NCBI GenBank assembly: GCA_036501185.1
Contig: DASYAU010000003.1
Location: 1 to 28,714, forward strand
DNA from: Korobacter sp036501185
GTDB lineage: Bacteria > Acidobacteriota > Terriglobia > Terriglobales > Acidobacteriaceae
Length of the DNA: 28,714 nucleotides
Reading direction: 5' to 3'
Positions 13,438 through 20,675 of this stretch are shown here, one piece after another. The notes under the pieces are model-generated. The model saw nothing but the letters and a program-made list of their open reading frames with translations. It had not been told where the DNA came from and made no database searches. A program made the translations under genes and the position numbers. Within the stretch, counting starts at the first letter, position 1. Each line of letters begins with the position of its first letter.

Positions 13438-15000
13438 GTGGCCTACAACGATATACGGGAGTGGATTGCGGCGCTGGAGCGTGCGGGGGAGTTGAAGCGC
13501 GTGCGGGCGGAGGTGGACCCAAAGCTGGAGATCGCCGAGATCACCGACCGCGTGTCGAAGTGGCCGGCGCGAAATGGGAAGGGCGCAGGCGGCCCGGCGC
13601 TGCTGTTTGAGAACGTGAAGGGCTACGCGGGGGCGAAGGTCCTGATGAACCAATTCGGCTCCGAGCGGCGAATGAAGCTGGCACTGGAGGTGGATTCGCT
13701 GGACGAGATTTCCGGACGCATCCGCGAGTTCATGGATGTGAAGTCGCCACAGGGGCTGCTGGACAAGATCAAGATGCTGCCGATGCTGGCGGACCTGGGG
13801 AAGTTTTTTCCGAAGACCGTTAGCAGCGGGCCTTGCAAGGAAGTGATCAAGAAAGACGGTTTTTCGCTGCTGGATTTTCCCGTGTTGACGACCTGGCCGA
13901 AAGATGGTGGGCCGTTTATCACGCTGCCGTGCGTGATCACGCGCGATCCGCGGACAGGGAAGCGGAACATGGGCGCGTACCGGATGCAGGTGTATGACGC
14001 GACGTCGGCGGGGATGCACTGGCAGCGGCAGAAGGGCGGGGCGGAACATTATCGCGAGCGGATGCGCGGGGCGCATGTGGGCGGCGATCCGGCGAAGAGC
14101 TCGGCGGCGGTGGATCTGATGGCGCGGTCGGGCGGCGGTGCTAGCGAGACGCCGGCGCCGAAGGGGAAGATGGAAGTGGCGGTGGCGCTAGGGACGGATC
14201 CGGCGCTGATGTTTTCGGCGATTGTGCCGGCGCCTCCTGACATTGAGGAGTACATGATTGCCGGGTTCCTGCGGCAGAAGCCGGTGGAACTGGTGAAGTG
14301 CGAGACGGTGGACCTGGAAGTTCCGGCGAACTCGGAGATCGTGCTGGAAGGCTACGTGAACCTGGATGAGCTGAAGGTCGAGGGGCCGTTCGGCGATCAT
14401 ACGGGGTTCTATTCGCTGGAGGATTTGTACCCGGTGTTCCACGTGACATGCGTGACCCATCGGAAAGACCCCATTTATGCGGCGACGATTGTGGGGAAGC
14501 CTCCGATGGAAGACGCATACATGGGGAAGGCGGTGGAACGGATTTTCCTGCCGTTGATGCGGGTCACGATTCCGGAAATTGTCGATGTGAACCTGCCGGT
14601 GGAGGGCGTGTTCCATAACCTGATGATCGTGTCGATTCGGAAGAGTTATCCGGGACAGGCGCGCAAGGTGATGAGCGCGATCTGGGGGATGGGGCAGGCG
14701 ATGTCCACGAAATGCATTGTGGTGGTGGACGAAGATACGAACGTACAGGACGTGGGCGAGGTGGTGTGGAAGGTATGCAACAACATCGATCCGGAGCGCG
14801 ACATACAGTTCACGCTGGGGCCGGTGGACTCGCTGGACCATGCGTCGCGGCTGGCGAATTTCGGATCGAAGATGGGGATTGATGCGACGCGGAAGTGGCC
14901 GACGGAGGGATTTGAGCGGCCCTGGCCGGACGAGGTGACGATGGATGAGGCGACGAAGGAGCTGGTGAAGCGGCGGTGGAAGGAGTATGGGATCGAGTAG
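13438..15000 (+). CDS. ubiD: UbiD-family decarboxylase
   Basis: This 520-residue protein belongs to the prenylated-FMN-dependent UbiD decarboxylases, which act on aromatic or unsaturated acids. In quinone synthesis they decarboxylate a hydroxybenzoate-type intermediate or its menaquinone-pathway counterpart. The N-terminal domain runs from REWIAALERAGELKRV. The prFMN-contact block NMGAYRMQVYDATSAGMHWQ contains Arg182, and the acidic partners lie in SEIVLEGYV (Glu300, Glu304), followed by EGPFGDHTGFYS. Relative to typical UbiD there is an extra flexible segment of about 35 residues (near 210-245, Gly/Ala/Pro-rich). The start is GTG 13438 with AGAGAGG five bases upstream; the TTG at 13402 would lie upstream of transcription initiation. 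The UbiX partner is not in the window. The substrate is not determined by sequence. Confidence 0.9.
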   Translation: MAYNDIREWIAALERAGELKRVRAEVDPKLEIAEITDRVSKWPARNGKGAGGPALLFENVKGYAGAKVLMNQFGSERRMKLALEVDSLDEISGRIREFMDVKSPQGLLDKIKMLPMLADLGKFFPKTVSSGPCKEVIKKDGFSLLDFPVLTTWPKDGGPFITLPCVITRDPRTGKRNMGAYRMQVYDATSAGMHWQRQKGGAEHYRERMRGAHVGGDPAKSSAAVDLMARSGGGASETPAPKGKMEVAVALGTDPALMFSAIVPAPPDIEEYMIAGFLRQKPVELVKCETVDLEVPANSEIVLEGYVNLDELKVEGPFGDHTGFYSLEDLYPVFHVTCVTHRKDPIYAATIVGKPPMEDAYMGKAVERIFLPLMRVTIPEIVDVNLPVEGVFHNLMIVSIRKSYPGQARKVMSAIWGMGQAMSTKCIVVVDEDTNVQDVGEVVWKVCNNIDPERDIQFTLGPVDSLDHASRLANFGSKMGIDATRKWPTEGFERPWPDEVTMDEATKELVKRRWKEYGIE

Positions 15001-15081
15001 GGAAGAGTTACGTTATTTTGCGCCTTAGTACACCAAACGTCAGGAATTGTGCATCTCACCCGCTGAGCGCGGCCAAGACGA

Positions 15082-15087
15082 TATAAT
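15082..15087 (+). promoter_or_regulatory. -10 box of the response regulator gene
   Basis: TATAAT at 15082-15087 lies 53 bases before the ATG. No convincing -35 is present. Confidence 0.35.
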
Positions 15088-15140
15088 TCGTACATAGCTC
15101 GAACCGCGCGCCCCGGTTCCAAACCATCCAGGAGAACTGA

Positions 15141-15512
15141 ATGAACAGTAACAAGCCGAAACGCCGCGTCCTTGTAGTGGACGACGAGCAGGTGATAGCC
15201 GATACCCTCTCGATCATCCTGAACAAGGCGGGTTTCGACGCCTCCCCGGTGTATACGGGAACCGCAGCGGTGGAAAGTGCCCGCAACATGAAGCCAGACC
15301 TCATCATTAGCGACGTGATCATGCCGGATATGAACGGCATTGAAGCGGCGATCCAGATACGGGCGTTTTTGCCGGGATGCAAGATCCTGCTGTTTTCAGG
15401 GCAGGCGGCGACCGCGGATTTGCTGGAAAGCGCGCGGGCCAAGGGGCATGAATTCGAGATTTTGGCAAAACCGGTGCATCCGCAGGATTTGCTGGCGAAG
15501 CTAGCCGGATAA
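15141..15512 (+). CDS. Single-domain response regulator (CheY-like receiver)
   Basis: This 123-residue protein is only a receiver domain. It has the acidic pocket Asp14-Asp15 (LVVDDEQ), phosphoacceptor Asp58 (DLIISDVIMPDMNG), switch residue Ser86 (LLFSGQA) and Lys110 (LAKPVHP), so phosphorylation chemistry is intact. There is no output domain, and it probably acts by protein contact like CheY or as a phosphorelay intermediate. AGGAG sits 6 bases before the ATG. No histidine kinase lies nearby, so its partner is elsewhere. Transcription ends at the hairpin 15536-15564. Compare the receiver-like protein at 8904, which has lost these residues. Confidence 0.93.
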   Translation: MNSNKPKRRVLVVDDEQVIADTLSIILNKAGFDASPVYTGTAAVESARNMKPDLIISDVIMPDMNGIEAAIQIRAFLPGCKILLFSGQAATADLLESARAKGHEFEILAKPVHPQDLLAKLAG

Positions 15513-15535
15513 TTCAAGTAGAGCTTCAAGTTCCG

Positions 15536-15564
15536 GGCGCGGCTTCGGCTGCGCCTTTGCTTTT
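15536..15564 (+). terminator. Rho-independent terminator after the response regulator
   Basis: GGCGCGGC (15536-15543), loop TTCG, GCTGCGCC (15548-15555; one G-U pair), then TTTGCTTTT. Confidence 0.75.
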
Positions 15565-15585
15565 GGGGGGGACGAAAGAGGCCGC

Positions 15586-15613
15586 TAGCTTTTAGCTCTT
15601 AGCTGTTAGGAAC
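15586..15613. repeat. Heptamer repeat, TAGCTNT class
   Basis: Three clear 7-base units of TAGCTNT plus a diverged fourth, between the response-regulator terminator and the nifS-like gene. TAG occurs in all three frames. Confidence 0.7.
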
Positions 15614-15673
15614 GGCAGAAATGCGTCGAGGGAGGGATTTGGGTGATCGAATCGGTAGAATAGAAGAATTCCT

Positions 15674-16840
15674 ATGCAGCGCGTGTATTTGGACAACAAT
15701 GCGACGACGCCGCTTTTGCCGGAGGTTCTGGAGGCGATGCAGCCCTATTTCCTGGGGCAGTTTGGGAATGCGTCGTCGATCCATCAGCAGGGACAGCAGG
15801 CACGGGCGGCGGTGGAGCGGGCACGCGAGCATGTGGCCGATTTGATTGGCGCCCGTGAGGCGGAGATCGTGTTTACTTCCGGCGGGACAGAGGGCGATAA
15901 CCTGGCGCTGTTTGGGATTTGCCGGCCGGGCGATCACATCATCACCAGCACGATCGAGCACCACGCGGTGCTGAACTCGGCGCAGCGGCTGGAGAAGCTG
16001 GGCTGCGAGGTGACGTATGTTCCGGTCGACGGCCAGGGATTGGTCGATCCGGATGACGTGCGGAAGACGCTGCGGAAGAACACGAAGCTGATCTCCATCA
16101 TGCTGGCGAACAATGAGACTGGCGTGCTGCAGAATGGCGCCGAGATTGGCAAGATTGCCGCCGAGGCCGATGTTTACTTCCACACCGACGCGGTGCAGGC
16201 GGTGGCAAAAGTTGCGGTGGATGTGGGTGCGCTGCGCTGCGATCTGCTGACGCTGGCGGGGCATAAGATCCACGCGCCGCAAGGCGCAGGCGCGCTGTAC
16301 GTGAGGAAGGGGACGATTCTCGATCCGCTGTTTTATGGGGGGCGTCATGAGCGCTCGCGCCGTGCAGGTACGGAGAATTTGGCAGGAATTGTGGGGCTGG
16401 GGAAGGCCGCGGAGCTGGCTGCACAGTGGTTCGAAAACGACGGGCCAGCGAAGATGGCGGCCCTTCGAGATCGCCTGGAGCAGACGATTACCGGCTCAAT
16501 GGAGCAGGTGAAGGTGAACAGCGGCGGAGCTTCGCGGGTGCCGAATACGTCGAATATTTCGTTTGAGGGCATTGAAGGCGAGGCGATGGTGATTGCGCTC
16601 GATCTGAAAGGGCTTTCGGTGTCGACGGGGGCGGCGTGCTCGTCGGGCGCGATTGAGCCTTCGCATGTGCTGACCGCGATGGGGCTCACGCCGGAGCAGG
16701 CGCGCGGAAGCATCCGGTTCTCGCTGGGGAAGCAGAATACGGCTGCGGATGTGGAGTTTGCGCTGGAGAGGGTGCCAGAGGTGGTGGCGAAGTTGAGGGA
16801 GTTGAGTCCGGTATATCGGAAGGCAGTGATTAGTGGTTAG
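15674..16840 (+). CDS. Cysteine desulfurase (NifS/IscS family)
   Basis: This 388-residue PLP enzyme takes sulfur from cysteine as a protein persulfide and hands it to Fe-S assembly or tRNA thiolation. Motifs are YLDNNATTPLLPEV at the N-terminus, SGGTEGDNLAL, the EHHAVLN histidine block, HTDAVQAVAKV, the PLP-binding Lys198 in LAGHKIHAPQG, RSRRAGTENLAGIVG, and persulfide Cys322 in TGAACSSG. Full length. The Shine-Dalgarno is weak; a TAGAAT at 15656-15661 would leave a leader of about 6 bases. mnmA starts 130 bases downstream, so this enzyme is the natural sulfur donor for MnmA. The last codons (VISG, TAG 16838-16840) lie inside a heptamer repeat. A nifS or iscS label cannot be chosen from sequence. 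Confidence 0.93.
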   Translation: MQRVYLDNNATTPLLPEVLEAMQPYFLGQFGNASSIHQQGQQARAAVERAREHVADLIGAREAEIVFTSGGTEGDNLALFGICRPGDHIITSTIEHHAVLNSAQRLEKLGCEVTYVPVDGQGLVDPDDVRKTLRKNTKLISIMLANNETGVLQNGAEIGKIAAEADVYFHTDAVQAVAKVAVDVGALRCDLLTLAGHKIHAPQGAGALYVRKGTILDPLFYGGRHERSRRAGTENLAGIVGLGKAAELAAQWFENDGPAKMAALRDRLEQTITGSMEQVKVNSGGASRVPNTSNISFEGIEGEAMVIALDLKGLSVSTGAACSSGAIEPSHVLTAMGLTPEQARGSIRFSLGKQNTAADVEFALERVPEVVAKLRELSPVYRKAVISG

Positions 16841-16851
16841 TGATTAGGAAA
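16824..16851. repeat. Heptamer repeat overlapping the nifS-like stop codon
   Basis: Four 7-base units, consensus TAGTGNT (first unit CAGTGAT, last diverged). The gene stop TAG (16838-16840) is the TAG of the third unit. Confidence 0.75.
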
Positions 16852-16855
16852 CGCG

Positions 16856-16890
16856 GGTTTCAGGTTTCAGGTGTCAGGTTTCAGGAAAGG
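16856..16890. repeat. Heptamer repeat, GGTTTCA class
   Basis: Four units of GGTNTCA plus a degenerate fifth. 16863-16888 matches 11412-11437 at 25 of 26 bases. On the minus strand the units read TGANACC, with TGA every 7 bases. Confidence 0.75.
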
Positions 16891-16955
16891 CGGAACACAA
16901 GGTGTTTCGGCTGCGAATGCGGAACGTTTTCCGCATTCTCCGCTCAACATGACAA
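16878..16955. repeat. Dispersed TGACA-ending repeat, copy 2, with internal palindrome
   Basis: It aligns with 6417-6466 on both flanks (CAGGAAA...GGTG(C/T)TTCG and CGCTCA(A/G)CATGACAA). Between them it carries an additional perfect 10 bp hairpin: GAATGCGGAA (16915-16924), loop CGTT, TTCCGCATTC (16929-16938). Confidence 0.6.
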
Positions 16956-16970
16956 TCAGAAGGCATGGGA

Positions 16971-18086
16971 ATGAGTAAGGACGAGCAGACAATTGCGGTA
17001 GCGATGTCGGGCGGGGTGGATTCTTCCACCGTTGCGGCGATGCTGCGCGCGCAGGGATATACGCTCGTGGGGCTCACCATGCAGTTGTGGAACCAGCGGC
17101 GGCTGGCGCATCATCCGGGCTTCGAGGAGCCGGGCGTGGGCCGTTGCTGCTCGCTGGACGATGTGTATGACGCGCGGCGCGTTGCGGAGACCCTGGCGAT
17201 CCCGTATTACGTGGTGAACCAGGAGGACCGCTTCGAGCGCGACGTGGTGAAGCCATTCGTCGAGGATTATCTTTCCGGACGAACGCCGATTCCGTGCAGC
17301 TTGTGCAACAACCATCTCAAGTTCGACCAGTTATTGCGCACGGCGCAGCAAATTGGCGCGGAGCGGATTGCGACGGGGCACTATGCGCGCAACGCGTTCA
17401 ACGATAAGACCGGGCGGTGGGAGCTGAAGCGTCCAGCGGACCGGGCGAAGGACCAGACCTACTTTTTGTTTGGGCTGACGCAGGAGCAGTTGAGCCGAAC
17501 GATGTTTCCGCTGGGCGAGATGCGCAAGCCCGAGGTGCGCGAAGAGGCGCGGAACCAGGGTCTGAAGCTGTTCGAGAAGCCGGATTCGCAGGAAATTTGC
17601 TTCATCCCGAATGGCGATTACAAGGCGTTCCTGGACGCGTATCTCGAGGAGCAGGGCGAATCGCTGCCTGATACGTCGGGCGAGCTGGTCACGGCGGCCG
17701 GCGAGGTAGTAGGGCACCACAACGGGATCCATAACTTCACCGTCGGACAGCGCAAGGGGCTCGGCCTGGCGACTGGGTCTCCGCTGTACGTGATTGAACT
17801 GCGCGGCGACAAGAAGCAAGTGGTGGTCGGCGGGAATGAGGAGTTGCTGTCGCGCGAGCTGCGGGCGAAGCGGATGAATTGGATCGCAGTTGACGATCTT
17901 CGGGAGCCGATGCGGGTGCACGCCAAGATTCGGCACAAGCATGAACCGGCGTGGGCGACTGTCGAGAAGACCGGCGAGGATGCGGTTCTGGTGACGTTCG
18001 ACGAGCCGCAGCGGGCAATTACCCCGGGACAGGGAGTCGTGCTGTATGACGGGGACGTGGTGGTGGGGGGCGGGTGGATCTGTTAG
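16971..18086 (+). CDS. mnmA: tRNA-specific 2-thiouridylase
   Basis: This 371-residue enzyme adds sulfur at C2 of U34 in tRNAs for Lys, Glu and Gln. It shows the N-terminal PP-loop AMSGGVDSS that adenylates the target, catalytic Cys112 in TPIPCSLCN, ATGHYAR, DQTYFLFGL, and the second catalytic Cys210 in KPDSQEICFIP. The C-terminal half has GQRKGLGLATGSPLYV and the final beta-barrel domain (RAITPGQGVVLYDGDVVVGGG). ATG 16971 is chosen over ATG 16965 because AGAAGG (16958-16963) is seven bases from the former and one from the latter. The upstream cysteine desulfurase probably supplies the persulfide. The stop TAG (18084-18086) lies in a heptamer repeat, followed by a terminator. Confidence 0.95.
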   Translation: MSKDEQTIAVAMSGGVDSSTVAAMLRAQGYTLVGLTMQLWNQRRLAHHPGFEEPGVGRCCSLDDVYDARRVAETLAIPYYVVNQEDRFERDVVKPFVEDYLSGRTPIPCSLCNNHLKFDQLLRTAQQIGAERIATGHYARNAFNDKTGRWELKRPADRAKDQTYFLFGLTQEQLSRTMFPLGEMRKPEVREEARNQGLKLFEKPDSQEICFIPNGDYKAFLDAYLEEQGESLPDTSGELVTAAGEVVGHHNGIHNFTVGQRKGLGLATGSPLYVIELRGDKKQVVVGGNEELLSRELRAKRMNWIAVDDLREPMRVHAKIRHKHEPAWATVEKTGEDAVLVTFDEPQRAITPGQGVVLYDGDVVVGGGWIC

Positions 18087-18108
18087 CGCTTAGCCGTTAG
18101 CTATTAAA
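18081..18108. repeat. Heptamer repeat overlapping the mnmA stop codon
   Basis: Three 7-base units of NNTTAGC and a diverged fourth. The TAG that stops mnmA is in the first unit, and the block leads straight into the terminator stem. Confidence 0.7.
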
Positions 18109-18129
18109 GGCCGCTTGCGCGGCTTTTTT
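18106..18129 (+). terminator. Rho-independent terminator after mnmA
   Basis: GCCGC (18110-18114), loop TTGC, GCGGC (18119-18123) and TTTTTT. AAAG before the stem extends the pairing with the T-run, so it can also work in part on the minus strand for the convergent gene. Confidence 0.8.
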
Positions 18130-18145
18130 AATTTGGCAAAAACTC

Positions 18146-18355
18146 TTAACCTTTAGCACCTGTTTTTTTCTTCGCAGTAGAGCGGGCGCGCTTGGCCGCT
18201 TTTTTCCTGGCCTTCGGAGCCGGCGCGGGTTCGCCTTTTTTCGAGATCAAATTAGAAGTAGTGGCGACGAGGCTGCCCAACGTGCTGCCGATTGTCTTGG
18301 CAGCGGAGGTCATCAGGGAGTTGGCTTTCTTCTTCGGCGTCTTTTTGGTGGGCAT
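18146..18355 (-). CDS. Small Lys/Ala-rich histone-like protein
   Basis: A 69-residue, strongly basic protein. It has a Lys-rich N-terminus (MPTKKTPKKKANS), a central uncharged helix (SAAKTIGSTLGSLVATTSNLI) and a Lys/Arg/Ala/Pro tail (KARKKAAKRARSTAKKKTG) that resembles histone H1-type or AlgP-like C-terminal tails. Nucleic-acid binding is a reasonable inference; no enzymatic motif is present. The ATG at 18355 has GGAG at good spacing. It is convergent with mnmA and lies downstream of the DUF948-like/YtxH pair, from which a terminator-like palindrome separates it. Confidence 0.7.
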   Translation of the reverse strand: MPTKKTPKKKANSLMTSAAKTIGSTLGSLVATTSNLISKKGEPAPAPKARKKAAKRARSTAKKKTGAKG

Positions 18356-18437
18356 GCGATCTCCGGTTAGTTTGCGAGATGGTACATCATTGGCACGTGG
18401 AGGCGAAGAAAGAAAGCAGCCATGCGAAGCGCGGGCA

Positions 18438-18465
18438 AAAGCTTAAAGGCCGCTCGAGAGCGGCC
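18438..18465 (-). terminator. Terminator-like palindrome after the DUF948-like gene
   Basis: GGCCGCT (18448-18454), loop CGAG, AGCGGCC (18459-18465). On the minus strand the stem is followed by TTTAAGCTTTT. It ends the leftward ytxH transcript. Confidence 0.6.
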
Positions 18466-18496
18466 TCTATAGTTCCTACGAGCTAATCGCTGCTTT

Positions 18497-19015
18497 TCAG
18501 ATGAACATATCGTCGTCTGCGCCCGGCGGTTTAGGCGTGCCGTTCTTGCGGGCTTTGCGGCCGGCGACGAGCATGCCCAGGCCGGTCGAGAGGCCGTTCA
18601 TCACGGCGCTGATGCGGCGGACCGGAGTGACGATCGTATGCTGGACGATCTCGGTCGTCTCCTCGATACGATCCATGGTGTTGGTGGCGAGCTCGTCGGC
18701 GCGGATGACTTGCAAGCGGGTGCGATCCAGGACGTCGTTGAGGGTGGCGTCGATCCGCACGAGCTGCGAGCGGGCTGTGGTGGTAGCGACGGCCAGGTTC
18801 TCGATGATCTCGTCGACTCGTTCGCGGTTGTTGACGACGAGCGACTGCACGGATTCGACAGCGGGCAGGGCCTTGGCGCGGACTTCGGCGGCGAGGGCTT
18901 CGACCTGCTTGCTCGTCTTCTTCGTGGCGACGTACATCGCGAACAGAATTCCCATTTGCAGGAGAATCGCTGCCGAAGAAACGCCGATAAAAATCATCAA
19001 GAGAGTGTCATTCAT
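18497..19015 (-). CDS. DUF948-like membrane-anchored coiled-coil protein
   Basis: This 172-residue protein has one N-terminal transmembrane segment (about residues 5-30: LLMIFIGVSSAAILLQMGILFAMYV) followed by a long helical, heptad-rich cytoplasmic part (QVEALAAEVRAKALPAVESVQSLV ... ATTTARSQLVRIDATLNDVLDRTRLQ). It ends in a Gly-containing segment and a charged tail (ARKNGTPKPPGADDDMFI). The organisation matches DUF948-type proteins, which often sit beside YtxH genes, as here: the YtxH gene ends 19 bases upstream. Function unknown; an envelope- or stress-related scaffold is plausible. Confidence 0.75.
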   Translation of the reverse strand: MNDTLLMIFIGVSSAAILLQMGILFAMYVATKKTSKQVEALAAEVRAKALPAVESVQSLVVNNRERVDEIIENLAVATTTARSQLVRIDATLNDVLDRTRLQVIRADELATNTMDRIEETTEIVQHTIVTPVRRISAVMNGLSTGLGMLVAGRKARKNGTPKPPGADDDMFI

Positions 19016-19034
19016 CCGGGGTGCGTCCTACGGA

Positions 19035-19337
19035 CTAGGCTTTGCCTTTTTCCGCGTCGGTGGCCTCGCGATAGGCAGTTTTGCCGGCTTCGAAGGCGGA
19101 CTTGATCTGGTCTTTCTGTGATTCGACGTACTGCTTGCCGCGATCGACCCACTCGCCGGCCTGGTTGCGATATTGACGGGCGCGGGTTTCTACAGCAGAG
19201 CGGCCATCTTCGGCGGCTTGCCAAATCTGCTCACGGGTTTCGCGGCCCGACTTCGGGGCATAAAGAATGCCGACGGCGGCGCCAATGCCGAGTCCGGCGA
19301 GGAACCACAGGAAACCACTGCTGCTGTCATCCGACAT
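19035..19337 (-). CDS. YtxH-family protein
   Basis: This 100-residue protein has the YtxH signature: an N-terminal Gly-rich membrane helix followed by the conserved LYAPKSGRETREQ motif (about residues 8-38), then an amphipathic helical tail with charged repeats (QYRNQAGEWVDRGKQYVESQKDQIKSAF). YtxH proteins are general-stress-associated membrane proteins of unknown biochemical role. ATG 19337 is supported by AGGAGG six bases upstream; the longer frame has no better start. It is the first gene of a two-gene operon with the DUF948-like gene. Confidence 0.88.
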   Translation of the reverse strand: MSDDSSSGFLWFLAGLGIGAAVGILYAPKSGRETREQIWQAAEDGRSAVETRARQYRNQAGEWVDRGKQYVESQKDQIKSAFEAGKTAYREATDAEKGKA

Positions 19338-19438
19338 GATCGTCCTCCTGGAATGGAAGTCGAATCGTAGCATTGGGATGCGGGGAAATCAAACCAAACG
19401 GACCGTCCGCACTCGGCCTTCCGCAATCCGGAACCGCG

Positions 19439-19915
19439 TCATTGCTTGCTTCGGCGGTGCATGGCACTGAGTAAGGAGATTTGGCCCGCGTGGTAGAGGT
19501 TGTGGTGGATGGCGCCGTGGAGGAGGACGTCGAAGGTGTAGCCCCGGACGGGGACAGGGCGATCGAGTTGTTCTTCGGGGGTTTGCCCGATGGCATGGAT
19601 GAGCGCTGCAACCGAGTCGCGAAATTCGTCGAAGGATTTCGAAAGATTTTCGATGGTGGCTTCCGGCGGAGCGGGATAGTTGTGGGCGTCGTCGAGGGTG
19701 ACGAGGACGGAGCTGGTGAGGCGCTGGCGGATCACGTTTTGCCAGGCAGTCATATGCAGAACGATCTGCCAGATGGAGTGAGCGGCACCTTCGGGTTTCC
19801 AAATGGCGGTTGGCACGTCTATTGAGTTAAAGATCTGCGCAACTGAATCCCCGTGAAAACAATTGCCGGAATAGGTCTGCTGCATGAGGTGTTGCAGGCG
19901 GGCGATTTCATTCAT
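19439..19915 (-). CDS. DinB-family protein
   Basis: This 158-residue protein has the DinB/YfiT four-helix-bundle fold. A conserved His lies in GAAHSIWQIVLHMTAWQN, and the HHNLYHAGQI motif near the C-terminus supplies the other two histidines of the expected metal triad. Family members are metal-dependent, often thiol-dependent S-transferases, but many have no known function. No signal peptide or membrane segment. It starts 25 bases after the stop of the SDR gene on the same strand, so the two are probably co-transcribed; GAGG lies about ten bases before the ATG. Confidence 0.88.
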   Translation of the reverse strand: MNEIARLQHLMQQTYSGNCFHGDSVAQIFNSIDVPTAIWKPEGAAHSIWQIVLHMTAWQNVIRQRLTSSVLVTLDDAHNYPAPPEATIENLSKSFDEFRDSVAALIHAIGQTPEEQLDRPVPVRGYTFDVLLHGAIHHNLYHAGQISLLSAMHRRSKQ

Positions 19916-19940
19916 GGAACTTTTGTCCTCGAAGTGGTGT

Positions 19941-20675
19941 TTAAGGTTTTTGAGTAGGGCGAATATTCAGGTCGCTGATGAAGGAGTTGGGGGCTTGGGT
20001 AACGAGCATGGCGACGGCATGAGCAATATCGTCAGGCGAGAGCATTTTGGTTTGATTCTTGGCGGAGTGGTCGCCGAATTCAGTCGCCACGGATCCCGGC
20101 GAAATGACGCTGACGCGAATGTTATTGCCGCGAAGTTCTTCGGCGAGGGAGTAGGAGAGGCCGTTCAGCCCCCACTTGGAGGCAGCGTAGGCCGCGCCGT
20201 TGGCAAGCGGATTTTTTCCAGCAAGGGAAGAGATGTTGATGATCATTCCGGAATTAGCCCGGACCATCATGGGAGCGAAGGTGCGGATCATGTAATACGG
20301 ACCGCGCAGGTTGGTGTTGAGGATGCGGTCCCAATCGTCGGGCGCGAGGGCATAAAGTTTGCCGGAGAAGTTGCCGATGCCGGCGTTGTTCACGAGGACA
20401 TCAATGCGTCCCAATTTTTTTTCGACGGCACGGCCGAGGGCCTCGACCTGCGCGAGGTTGCTGAGGTCGCACGGAACGGCTTCGCATTGACCGCCGTTTT
20501 CGCGGATGGATTGCGCAGTGCGGGAAAGAGCGGCTGTAGAGCGGGCGGTGAGGACGACCGAGGCTCCCATGATGGCGAGTCGACGTGCGATGGCGGCCCC
20601 GATACCGCGACTGGCGCCCGTCACGACGGCGACCTGGCTGGAGAGCGGGGTGTAGGGGCTGGATTCGGGGGACAT
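19941..20675 (-). CDS. Short-chain dehydrogenase/reductase
   Basis: This 244-residue classical SDR has NAD(P) binding by TGASRGIG (about residues 19-26), then VNNAGIGNF, and the catalytic Ser in INISSLAGK with Tyr and Lys in AAYAASKWG. The ARS after beta-2 (VVLTARST) suggests NADPH preference. ISPGSVATEF follows, as in the 3-oxoacyl-ACP reductase-like branch, but the substrate is not determinable. The start is ATG 20675 with GAGG six bases upstream; the longer frame begins with TTG. Upstream of a DinB gene in one operon. Confidence 0.92.
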   Translation of the reverse strand: MSPESSPYTPLSSQVAVVTGASRGIGAAIARRLAIMGASVVLTARSTAALSRTAQSIRENGGQCEAVPCDLSNLAQVEALGRAVEKKLGRIDVLVNNAGIGNFSGKLYALAPDDWDRILNTNLRGPYYMIRTFAPMMVRANSGMIINISSLAGKNPLANGAAYAASKWGLNGLSYSLAEELRGNNIRVSVISPGSVATEFGDHSAKNQTKMLSPDDIAHAVAMLVTQAPNSFISDLNIRPTQKP

